Below the pieces are notes generated by a model. The model was not told the DNA's origin and ran no database searches. It saw nothing but the letters and a program-made list of their open reading frames with translations. Positions 1-6,357 of a stretch of DNA of 27,266 bases are shown piece by piece. The stretch covers positions 1 to 27,266 of the forward strand of contig CAAGLQ010000014.1 in assembly GCA_900770835.1 (NCBI GenBank), written 5' to 3'. Source of the stretch: an uncultured Parabacteroides sp. Lineage in GTDB: Bacteria > Bacteroidota > Bacteroidia > Bacteroidales > Tannerellaceae. How positions within the stretch are numbered: the first letter of the stretch is position 1; each line of letters starts with the position of its first letter. The translations under genes were made by a program, and so were the position numbers.

Positions 1-15
1 CCCGCAAACAAGCAA

Positions 16-98
16 GGGCAGTTACCAGAGTGGCCAAATGGGGCTGACTGTAACTCAGCTGGCTTACGCCTTCGGTGGTTCGAATCCATCACTGCCCA
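16..98 (+). tRNA. tRNA-Tyr (anticodon GTA)
   Basis: A full class II tRNA can be folded by eye. The acceptor stem pairs GGGCAGT (16-22) with ACTGCCC (91-97), with A98 as discriminator base. The anticodon stem GCTGA/TCAGC encloses the loop CTGTAAC, giving anticodon GTA for tyrosine. A long variable arm follows, then a T arm with the loop TTCGAAT. The length of 83 nt and the extra arm fit bacterial tRNA-Tyr. The 3' CCA is not encoded, because the bases after A98 are CGC; it must be added by the CCA-adding enzyme, whose likely gene is at 6358-7788. The 15 bases before the gene show nothing recognisable. Confidence 0.95.
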
Positions 99-101
99 CG
101 C

Positions 102-141
102 AAAAAAGACGTTCCTCAATAGTTGTAGGGACGTCTTTTTT
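102..141 (+). terminator. Rho-independent terminator after tRNA-Tyr
   Basis: AAAAAAGACGT (102-112) pairs with ACGTCTTTTTT (131-141). The stem extends by a T-G wobble and two C-G pairs to about 14 bp around a 12-nt loop and ends in a T run. The A-rich left flank means it could also act in the other direction. The rest of the interval to the next gene at 264 shows no gene and no clear TAnnTTTG promoter. Confidence 0.85.
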
Positions 142-263
142 GTTTTCCCTCCGTAAAACAGATCCAAATAAGAAAGAATGCTTACCTTTATGGCCGCATT
201 CCGAAAAGTGATTGCAAGCAAATTTATACAAAAACGTTAGATTGTAAATAGAGGTATTTAAGC

Positions 264-1037
264 ATGAACAGAAGAGTATTTTTGGTAAGTATCGCCTGTT
301 TGGCGATGGCGTCTTGGGTTGCCGCCAAAAGCCCTATGAAGGTAATCGCCCACAGAGGTTACTGGAAAACGGAAGGGTCTGCGCAAAACTCCTTACGTTC
401 TTTGGAGAAAGCCGCAGAAGTGAAGGTTTACGGATCGGAGTTTGATGTGCACCTGACAGCAGACAATGTATTGATTGTCAATCATGACAACGATATTCAA
501 GGCAAGCGTATCCAAACTTCCACCTATGCGGAGTTGAAGGATCTGAAGTTGCCCAACGGAGAGTGTGTTCCTACGCTGGAACAATATCTGTTGAAGGCTA
601 AAGAGAAAGCGAATCGCAACGTTCGTTTGATCTTCGAGTTGAAACCGCATGAGACACCGGAGCGCAACCGGGAAGCGGCTCGCCGTTGCGTGGAAATGAT
701 CAACCAGATGAAGTTAGCGAAACGCACGGAATATATCTCTTTCAACCTCGACGCTTGCAAGGAGTTGATTCGTTTAGCTCCTAAAGCAGATGTATATTAC
801 CTCAATGGCGAGTTAAGCCCGAAAGAGCTGAAAGAGATGGGCTTTGCCGGATTAGACTATCATTATAAGGTATTGCAAAAGCATCCGGAATGGGTTCAAC
901 AATGTAAGGTTCTGAAACTGAAGAGCAATGTGTGGACCGTAGATGATCCAGCCGTGATGCGTGAGATGCGCGACAAGGGTGTGGACTTCCTAACGACCAA
1001 TCAACCGGAAGAGGCACTTCAAATCGTCAGCGAGTAA
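264..1037 (+). CDS. Exported glycerophosphodiester phosphodiesterase (GDPD family)
   Basis: The protein is 257 aa. GDPD enzymes hydrolyse glycerophosphodiesters, the deacylation products of phospholipids, to glycerol-3-phosphate and an alcohol. The N-terminus is a signal peptide (RR charge, hydrophobic core, likely cleavage after VAA near residue 21), so it probably acts in the periplasm. Seen motifs are HRG with His30 as predicted catalytic residue, E59-x-D61 as metal ligands, and His74 in NHD as second catalytic His. The tail VWTVDD...TTNQPE is the usual C-terminal GDPD signature with the conserved Trp. Length fits a single-domain member. Cys12 does not sit in a good lipobox, so I call it secreted rather than lipidated. 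The next gene begins 2 nt after the stop, so the two are very likely co-transcribed. Substrate preference cannot be read from sequence. Confidence 0.9.
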   Translation: MNRRVFLVSIACLAMASWVAAKSPMKVIAHRGYWKTEGSAQNSLRSLEKAAEVKVYGSEFDVHLTADNVLIVNHDNDIQGKRIQTSTYAELKDLKLPNGECVPTLEQYLLKAKEKANRNVRLIFELKPHETPERNREAARRCVEMINQMKLAKRTEYISFNLDACKELIRLAPKADVYYLNGELSPKELKEMGFAGLDYHYKVLQKHPEWVQQCKVLKLKSNVWTVDDPAVMREMRDKGVDFLTTNQPEEALQIVSE

Positions 1038-1039
1038 GC

Positions 1040-2521
1040 ATGAGAAGGGCTTGTTTATTGGCGCTGATTGGGTGGCTATGCGGGTGGACGCTTTGGGCGG
1101 TTGTGCCACCTAAAAAGGAGATTCGAGCGGTTTGGTTGACTACGGTCTATGGCCTTGACTGGCCCCATCGACCTGCCACTGACGCACGCAGCCGCATCGC
1201 GCAACAACAAGCCCTGATAGAGATACTCGACCGTCTGCAAGCGGCCAATTTCAATATGGTCTTTTTGCAGACGCGTCTTCGAGGAGACGTGATCTATCGT
1301 TCGAAAATTGAGCCCGCCAGCAAAACGTTCAGTGGACGTTGGGGCGAGCTACCCGGTTACGATCCCTTAGCCTTCGCCATTGAGGAATGCCACAAACGGG
1401 GCATGGAATGTCATGCTTGGTTTGTCACCTTCCCCATAGGTACGGACAAGAGCGTCAAAGAGATGGGCAAACAATCGGTCGTACGTAAACACCCGAAATT
1501 ATGCAAGCGTCACAACGGTGAATGGTACCTTGATCCCGGTGTGTCAGGCACAGCCGACTACCTGCTCTCATTGGTGAAAGAGATTGTGGAGGGGTATAAC
1601 ATCGACGGTATTCATTTCGACTATATTCGCTATCCCGAAGAGGCCAAGAAATTCCCAGATAGCAAGTTATACAACCAATCTGGCAAACGACGCAATTTAG
1701 CGGATTGGCGCAGAGAGAACATCAACCGGATCGTCTATCGGTTGTACGACTATGTGAAGCAGGTGAAACCTTGGGTACAGGTGAGCAGCTCGCCGTTGGG
1801 CAAGTACAGTCGAATTGAACAAGTTCCGAATGCCGGATGGACAGCCTATGAGAGTGTATATCAAGATCCTAAACGCTGGTTGGAAGAGGGAAAGCAAGAC
1901 ATGATTGTCCCCATGATGTATTATCTGCACAAAAACTTCTTCCCCTTCGTGGATAACTGGGTATCGTTGAGCAACGGACGACTGATCGTCCCCGGTTTGG
2001 GCGCATACCGAATGGATAAGAGCGAAGCGGACTGGACCGTCAACGACATCACCGACCAGATTGATTACAGTCGCTATTTCGGAGGCGCGGGATGCGCTTT
2101 CTTCCGCTGTGGCAATGTGTTATATAATGAAAAAGGACTCTATCAAGAGCTGAAGGATCACTATTATCCCTATCCGGCTCAGCTACCCGCCCTCACGTGG
2201 CTCAATGATCGGGTGCCCGCTGCCCCCAAAGAGATTCGTGTGGAACGGGAAGGCGACGAGTTGCATTTAACTTGGGACAAGCCGTCAGACGAACAAGAGG
2301 CATTGACTTACACGGTTTATTATGCCTTGAACGATTCGATTGACAACCATTCCGCACGCAACGTGCTGGCTACGCTGGTTCATGGAGAGACACTTTACCT
2401 TCCGGTAGATACCCTGAGAGAACAGGGTTTCACCTTCTCCGTCTCTGCTTCCACCCGCTATCATGTGGAAAGCGCACCCTCGCCAACTACCTTTTATTAT
2501 CTTTCCAAGTATGAGAAATGA
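1040..2521 (+). CDS. Exported GHL10 (DUF187) glycosyl hydrolase-like protein with C-terminal FN3-like domain
   Basis: The protein is 493 aa. Residues 1-20 are a signal peptide. The catalytic region opens with EIRAVWLTTVYGLDWP near residue 27, the hallmark of the GHL10 / DUF187 family, a TIM-barrel group distantly related to glycoside hydrolases. The motif DGIHFDYIRYP near residues 189-199 is the family's conserved Asp-containing strand. A family member in E. coli (DigH/YddW) acts on denuded peptidoglycan glycan strands at the divisome; whether this protein does is inference. From about residue 395 a fibronectin type III-like module follows (PAAPKEIRVER...LTWDKP...TYTVYYAL). It lies 2 nt after the GDPD gene, so the pair forms a small unit of exported hydrolases. 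Confidence 0.88.
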   Translation: MRRACLLALIGWLCGWTLWAVVPPKKEIRAVWLTTVYGLDWPHRPATDARSRIAQQQALIEILDRLQAANFNMVFLQTRLRGDVIYRSKIEPASKTFSGRWGELPGYDPLAFAIEECHKRGMECHAWFVTFPIGTDKSVKEMGKQSVVRKHPKLCKRHNGEWYLDPGVSGTADYLLSLVKEIVEGYNIDGIHFDYIRYPEEAKKFPDSKLYNQSGKRRNLADWRRENINRIVYRLYDYVKQVKPWVQVSSSPLGKYSRIEQVPNAGWTAYESVYQDPKRWLEEGKQDMIVPMMYYLHKNFFPFVDNWVSLSNGRLIVPGLGAYRMDKSEADWTVNDITDQIDYSRYFGGAGCAFFRCGNVLYNEKGLYQELKDHYYPYPAQLPALTWLNDRVPAAPKEIRVEREGDELHLTWDKPSDEQEALTYTVYYALNDSIDNHSARNVLATLVHGETLYLPVDTLREQGFTFSVSASTRYHVESAPSPTTFYYLSKYEK

Positions 2522-2541
2522 GCAAGTCAATCGCTATATGG

Positions 2542-2562
2542 TTCATAATTCATAATTAGATT
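2542..2562 (+). repeat. Heptad-periodic AT-rich repeat (TTCATAA units)
   Basis: TTCATAA at 2542-2548 is repeated exactly at 2549-2555 and continues as the degenerate unit TTAGATT (2556-2562). It begins 20 nt after the stop of the GHL10 gene and runs directly into the promoter element at 2564. The period is 7 nt. Another 7-nt-periodic tract of different sequence lies at 14507-14541. Confidence 0.6.
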
Positions 2563-2563
2563 G

Positions 2564-2571
2564 TATCTTTG
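2564..2571 (+). promoter_or_regulatory. Putative promoter -7 element for the ECF sigma operon
   Basis: TATCTTTG matches the Bacteroidales housekeeping -7 consensus TAnnTTTG. No good TTTG -33 box stands 19-21 nt upstream; the heptad repeat occupies that place. If it is used, the 5' leader before the sigma ATG is about 110 nt. Confidence 0.5.
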
Positions 2572-2690
2572 CTCCGCAAAAAGCGCAGAAAAAAATCGTG
2601 TTTTTTTCATGCGGTTTGCAGCGTTTTGGCTACAGGTTGCATCCTGTGGATAGAAGAGCTTCCCCGAAGAAGGGTTCAATGGCACATTGA

Positions 2691-3230
2691 ATGGACGAAC
2701 TACAACTGATAGAGGGTTGTCGGAAAGGTGATAGACGCGCACAGAAAGCGCTTTATGAGACCTATTCCCGCAAGATGATGAGCGTTTGCCTTCGCTACGT
2801 GAGCGACTGGGAGACTGCTCGTGATCTTTTGCAAGATGGTTTCATCAAAGTCTTCACCCACATTGACAGCTATACAGGGAATGGTTCATTCGATGGGTGG
2901 ATACGGAAGATCTTTGTCAACAGCGCTTTGGAGTATTTGAGACATGCGGATGTACTGCGAGAATCGACCGACTTAGACCAAACGGCAGAACTGACACAGA
3001 CGGACAGTTCTCCACTATCGGACATTTCAGCAGCGGAGCTGATGCAGTTGGTTCAAAGCCTGCCAGCCGGTTTCCGAACGATTTTCAACCTCTTCGCTAT
3101 TGAAGGGTATTCGCACAAGGAGATCAGCGAACGATTGCAGATCACGGAGAGCACCTCTCGTTCGCAATACGCACGAGCGAAGCAACTGTTGCAACGAAAG
3201 GTCAACGCTTTATATGGAGAAAAAAGATGA
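2691..3230 (+). CDS. ECF-family RNA polymerase sigma factor
   Basis: The protein is 179 aa, normal for an ECF sigma factor with only regions 2 and 4. Region 2 spans about residues 10-90, with the core-binding and -10-binding segment around ARDLLQDGFIKVF and the DGWIRKI stretch. A variable acidic/Ser-Thr linker follows (about 95-110). Region 4 is at about 112-175, with LPAGFRTIFNLFAIEGYSHKEI and a helix-turn-helix. The start is fixed at 2691 because an in-frame TGA immediately precedes it (2688-2690). Its 3' end overlaps the next gene by 4 nt (ATGA), implying translational coupling with its likely anti-sigma factor. It probably directs transcription of envelope genes and perhaps its own operon. 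Target genes cannot be named from this window. Confidence 0.93.
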   Translation: MDELQLIEGCRKGDRRAQKALYETYSRKMMSVCLRYVSDWETARDLLQDGFIKVFTHIDSYTGNGSFDGWIRKIFVNSALEYLRHADVLRESTDLDQTAELTQTDSSPLSDISAAELMQLVQSLPAGFRTIFNLFAIEGYSHKEISERLQITESTSRSQYARAKQLLQRKVNALYGEKR

Positions 3231-4450
3231 TGAACGAGAAACGAGATAAATGGGATGAAGCCATCCAAGCCAAACTGTTCGACCACGAGGTTGAGCCTAT
3301 GCCGGAAGATTGGGAAGCGATAGCCAACCGTCTGCCAAAGGAGCGATCTATCACTTGGCCTTTCGCTTTTCGTTACTGGTCAGCGGCTGCAGCCGCAGTC
3401 TTGGCTATTGTGTTAGGCAGTCTTTACCTATTTGATTCGGATCCAGATGCGATTCGCCTGGCTGATGAAACAGGCAAAACGGTGACGAACACACCGGTTG
3501 TTTCCACTCCTGCCACACCTGTGCCACCTGTTTCCGAGTCTGCTACACCTGCAATCACCTCATGGGTTGCTCACGCAACGCCCACTCCATCGCTTCGGGC
3601 CTCCACGCAACCAGCTGTCGAGCCCGCCATGATCCATGAATCAGAAGAGGAAATCGCAGCGACAGCATCCGCACAACTTGCGGAAGAGCAACAGGACAAG
3701 GAGGTCATCACAGATCCAGTCGTGAGCCAGCGGACTCGTACCAAAGCGACCGACACCACACAGCCTACGACACCCCAACCTGCTAAACAACGAAAATGGA
3801 GCTTTGGCATGGGCGCTGGCAATCTTTCGGTAGGCACAGCGCAGCTCGTGCCTCAATATGTGACAAATAGCTTTGCCTTACGCAGTGAAAGTTTGGTCAG
3901 CATGAACACCTGGGGAGCGGCCCAAGAGGATTCGCCCAAGACAGACATTCGCCATCACACCCCTATCAGCTTCGGCTTTTCAGTAAGCCGACAGCTATCC
4001 AATCGTTTTTACTTACAAACCGGTTTGAATTATAGCTATCTACGGTCAGAATGGACTACCAACGGAACCTATCATATTGAGACAGACCAACGTTTGCACT
4101 TCTTGGGGCTACCCCTTTCGATTGCTTATCGCATTGCCGAATGGAACCGTTTCCTGTTCTACGCTTCCGCTGGCGGTATGGCTGAGGTAAACGTAGCGGG
4201 CAAACGACAGTCGCAACTTTTCAGCGATGAGATCCCCATCGTCAAACAAACGGAACATATCCGTATGAAAGAATGGCTGTGGTCCGTCAATGGCAAAGTG
4301 GGTGTCAGCTATCCTATTGTTCGGTTTGTGAGCGCCTTTGGTGAAGTCAGTGCCAACTATTATTTCGATAATGGCAGTAGCATTGAAACCATCCATTCAG
4401 AGAAACCATTTAACGTAGGGTTCAATGTGGGATTTAGATTGGGATTTTAG
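3227..4450 (+). CDS. Predicted dual-membrane-spanning anti-sigma factor with outer-membrane beta-barrel
   Basis: The protein is 407 aa and has four visible parts. Residues 1-45 are charged and contain a PEDWEAIANRLP helix of the kind found at the head of Bacteroidales anti-sigma-like proteins. Residues about 48-68 form one Ala/Leu-rich membrane helix. Residues about 71-187 are low-complexity, rich in Pro, Thr, Ser, Ala and Glu, and likely disordered. Residues about 190-407 show alternating amphipathic strands with aromatic residues and end in the C-terminal signature GFRLGF, whose last Phe suits insertion by the BAM complex. This matches the dual membrane-spanning anti-sigma (Dma) class described in Bacteroides thetaiotaomicron and linked there to outer-membrane vesiculation. 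The 4-nt overlap with the sigma gene supports the pairing. The alternative is a simple outer-membrane protein with an unusual N-terminus, but a non-cleaved helix after 45 cytoplasmic-type residues argues against that. Confidence 0.8.
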   Translation: MMNEKRDKWDEAIQAKLFDHEVEPMPEDWEAIANRLPKERSITWPFAFRYWSAAAAAVLAIVLGSLYLFDSDPDAIRLADETGKTVTNTPVVSTPATPVPPVSESATPAITSWVAHATPTPSLRASTQPAVEPAMIHESEEEIAATASAQLAEEQQDKEVITDPVVSQRTRTKATDTTQPTTPQPAKQRKWSFGMGAGNLSVGTAQLVPQYVTNSFALRSESLVSMNTWGAAQEDSPKTDIRHHTPISFGFSVSRQLSNRFYLQTGLNYSYLRSEWTTNGTYHIETDQRLHFLGLPLSIAYRIAEWNRFLFYASAGGMAEVNVAGKRQSQLFSDEIPIVKQTEHIRMKEWLWSVNGKVGVSYPIVRFVSAFGEVSANYYFDNGSSIETIHSEKPFNVGFNVGFRLGF

Positions 4451-4504
4451 CAACATAAAAATGAATAAATATAAATCGTATCATTATTAAACAACAAGAG
4501 AAAA

Positions 4505-5269
4505 ATGAAAGTATTTAAGTGGATGGGCACACTCGCAGCAGCTGTGTCATTATTAACCTCCTGTTTAGGAGAGTCAGACAACCGCTTTACGCGTCAAGGG
4601 TTTGCGGTAGCAGGTGTATCTGAGAAAAGTTACAAAACAGTGTTATATACCTCTTATGGTCCGATGTATTCAGCCAACTTGATGACTCAGGTAGCTGATG
4701 GCGCTTGCTATACCATACAATATGAGGTCGATCTGAACGCACCGGAAAACAAGGCGCAGACCATGGATTACTACACAGCGACCATCACGATTTTTGACGA
4801 GGTATCTCGGGGTAATACGGTTTTCTACAATGTTCCCGATACCACCGCTTTGCTTCCCAACGAGCAAATTATCACCAACGTAGCTGGCTTTACCGGTGAG
4901 GTTGGCGGCTATTTGAACGGATACCTTTTCCTCAATACGACATTAAACGAGCTGAAAGAGCAGAAAAACGACTTCACGCTCTATTGGGATCGCAGCAAGG
5001 AGGCAGAGGAAATTGATGGTGTTCCCACCTACGCTCTGTTCTTGCGTGTCGTGAAGACAGCAGAAGGAACCGGCTCTGCCGCTACCTCTACCAATGAGAT
5101 CCGCGCCTATCGCATGAAAGAGGTGATCGATGCGGTCAACAAAACTGAGGCAAACAAAGGATCTGATCGTTTCAACCTCAGAATCCACTATGTAAAAGAG
5201 GCCTCAGAAGAGGGCAAGCTGAACTGGGACAAATACGATTACCAATTCGGCGTTTACAAGGAATCTTAA
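4505..5269 (+). CDS. Lipoprotein of unknown function, LPxEQ/LFLRV family member 1
   Basis: The protein is 254 aa. A lipoprotein signal peptide ends in LLTSC with Cys20 as lipidation site. The mature part looks like a beta-rich two-domain protein. It shares with the proteins at 24477 and 25249 the motifs DTTALLPNEQ, YALFLRV, PENKAQTMDYY and a C-terminal HYV...W...FG stretch. The overall plan (lipobox, OB-like N-terminal half, beta-sandwich-like C-terminal half) recalls NigD-like lipoproteins of Bacteroidales, but I cannot establish membership by eye. It follows the anti-sigma gene by 54 nt with no terminator and no TAnnTTTG box between, and a terminator lies directly after it. It is therefore most likely the third gene of the sigma operon. 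Function unknown. Confidence 0.8.
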   Translation: MKVFKWMGTLAAAVSLLTSCLGESDNRFTRQGFAVAGVSEKSYKTVLYTSYGPMYSANLMTQVADGACYTIQYEVDLNAPENKAQTMDYYTATITIFDEVSRGNTVFYNVPDTTALLPNEQIITNVAGFTGEVGGYLNGYLFLNTTLNELKEQKNDFTLYWDRSKEAEEIDGVPTYALFLRVVKTAEGTGSAATSTNEIRAYRMKEVIDAVNKTEANKGSDRFNLRIHYVKEASEEGKLNWDKYDYQFGVYKES

Positions 5270-5287
5270 AACGAACAACCGCAAAAA

Positions 5288-5315
5288 AAGAGGGTGGCTT
5301 TCCACCCTCTTCTTT
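5288..5315. terminator. Bidirectional terminator between convergent genes
   Basis: AGAGGGTGG (5289-5297) pairs perfectly with CCACCCTCT (5302-5310) around a CTTT loop. An A run lies to the left (5283-5289) and a T-rich tail to the right. It sits between the convergent lipoprotein genes at 4505-5269 and 5331-6170 and can serve both. Confidence 0.9.
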
Positions 5316-5330
5316 TATCTAAACGACTCA

Positions 5331-6170
5331 CTACTCACCGGCAGTTGCTGCACCTAATTTCTGATTCAAATAATCGATCTTCTTTGCTGATTTGGCTTTG
5401 AGCGTCTCCATGTTATGAATATCGCTCAAGACCGTAGCCAAATTGAAGGTCTTCACGATAGCCTCCTTATCGGCATCTGCCATATAAATAATATAGGGTT
5501 TTCCACCTTTATACTCCACCTTGATCCGCTCTTTTTCGTTAGCATAGATCAATTTAACAGCCGACTCACAATGCTCTCCTTTATAGGTTACCACCTCTGT
5601 TGTCTGTCCTAAATCCGTAAATCGGTAATTCAATCCTCCATCGAACGGAATCGTCGCAGTTTCCGCCTCCTGTCCATCCTTCGTAGATAATCGGATGCTG
5701 GTGTGCTCGATCGGTTTACCTCCATAAAAGACACTCGCTAAATACATCTCTCCCTCCTCATTGACTCCACAACGCACATAACAACGCTGCACATTGCGCT
5801 CAATCGTTTGCCGTTTCCAGATATAATTACCGATTTCCTCATAAGCAGAATCCTTCTCGAAGACAAAACCTGCTTTAAGCTCGTTCAACTCCTCCATCTT
5901 GATCGGTAACAGACTATCACAGAAAGCGATATTGCGCTCCGACTCCTTTAGCTCTACCTGGCGCATCAAAGTCAATGCCTGACGCAACACCGTAACCTCC
6001 TTTGGATAGAGCGTTTTTATACTGTCAATCTCATTCTTCGCACCAAAAAACTCATTGCGTTCATAGAGCGCCTGCGCTTGCGCCAAACGCTCCTCAGCGG
6101 CTTTCCGATCGCCACTACAAGCTGTCAATAAAGCCGCAACCAGCGGGATACAAATCGCTATCTTTTTCAT
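5331..6170 (-). CDS. Lipoprotein of unknown function with N-terminal helical (TPR-like) segment
   Basis: The protein is 279 aa. The signal peptide ends in LLTAC with Cys18 as lipidation site, so it is a membrane-anchored periplasmic or outer-membrane protein. Residues about 22-110 are helical, with a single TPR-like repeat (AQALYERNEFFGAKNEIDSI) and then coiled-coil-like stretches. Residues about 120-235 are beta-rich. The C-terminus is helical again. It has no motif in common with the lipoprotein family elsewhere in the window. A divergent promoter element lies upstream on its strand (6201-6208). I do not recognise a function. Confidence 0.8.
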   Translation of the reverse strand: MKKIAICIPLVAALLTACSGDRKAAEERLAQAQALYERNEFFGAKNEIDSIKTLYPKEVTVLRQALTLMRQVELKESERNIAFCDSLLPIKMEELNELKAGFVFEKDSAYEEIGNYIWKRQTIERNVQRCYVRCGVNEEGEMYLASVFYGGKPIEHTSIRLSTKDGQEAETATIPFDGGLNYRFTDLGQTTEVVTYKGEHCESAVKLIYANEKERIKVEYKGGKPYIIYMADADKEAIVKTFNLATVLSDIHNMETLKAKSAKKIDYLNQKLGAATAGE

Positions 6171-6200
6171 TCTCGATCTTTCTCATTTACTGTTCGTCCG

Positions 6201-6208
6201 CAAAAGTA
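6201..6208 (-). promoter_or_regulatory. Putative -7 element for the lipoprotein gene at 5331-6170
   Basis: Read on the minus strand this is TACTTTTG, a match to TAnnTTTG, 31 nt upstream of the ATG. No clear TTTG box is seen at -33. It lies within 15 nt of a plus-strand TATCTTTG (6223-6230). Confidence 0.5.
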
Positions 6209-6222
6209 CATGAAAAATTGCG

Positions 6223-6230
6223 TATCTTTG
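6223..6230 (+). promoter_or_regulatory. Putative upstream -7 element for cca
   Basis: TATCTTTG, a match to TAnnTTTG, 127 nt before the cca ATG. No good -33 box is visible. A transcript starting here would carry the palindrome at 6262-6293 in its leader. Confidence 0.4.
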
Positions 6231-6261
6231 CCTATAAAAAGCGAAAATAGGCGGCACCTCA

Positions 6262-6293
6262 GCAAAACAGGCAAGCAAGCTTGCTGATTTTGC
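6262..6293. promoter_or_regulatory. Palindrome upstream of cca
   Basis: The core AGCAAGCTTGCT (6274-6285) is a perfect 12-nt palindrome. Flanking GCAAAA (6262-6267) and TTTTGC (6288-6293) form outer arms. It lies between two TATCTTTG elements (6223-6230 and 6307-6314). It could be an operator, or an RNA hairpin in the longer transcript. Confidence 0.5.
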
Positions 6294-6306
6294 GTTCGGT
6301 TTGCAC

Positions 6307-6314
6307 TATCTTTG
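6307..6314 (+). promoter_or_regulatory. Putative proximal -7 element for cca
   Basis: TATCTTTG in the context CACTATCTTTGCGCC, 43 nt before the ATG at 6358. A TTTTG at 6288-6292 is too close for a standard -33 box. Confidence 0.55.
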
Positions 6315-6357
6315 CGCCAATTAGGGTTCATTTTATAAGCGAACAGTATTTTAAACT

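Noticed and set aside
142..263. Promoter for the GDPD-GHL10 pair
   Set aside because: I found no TAnnTTTG element on the plus strand in this interval; the TTTATAC near 220 does not fit the consensus, so nothing was annotated.
2590..2610. A-run/T-run hairpin in the sigma leader
   Set aside because: The pairing is only A-T with a short loop and no G-C pairs, so it is unlikely to act as a terminator.
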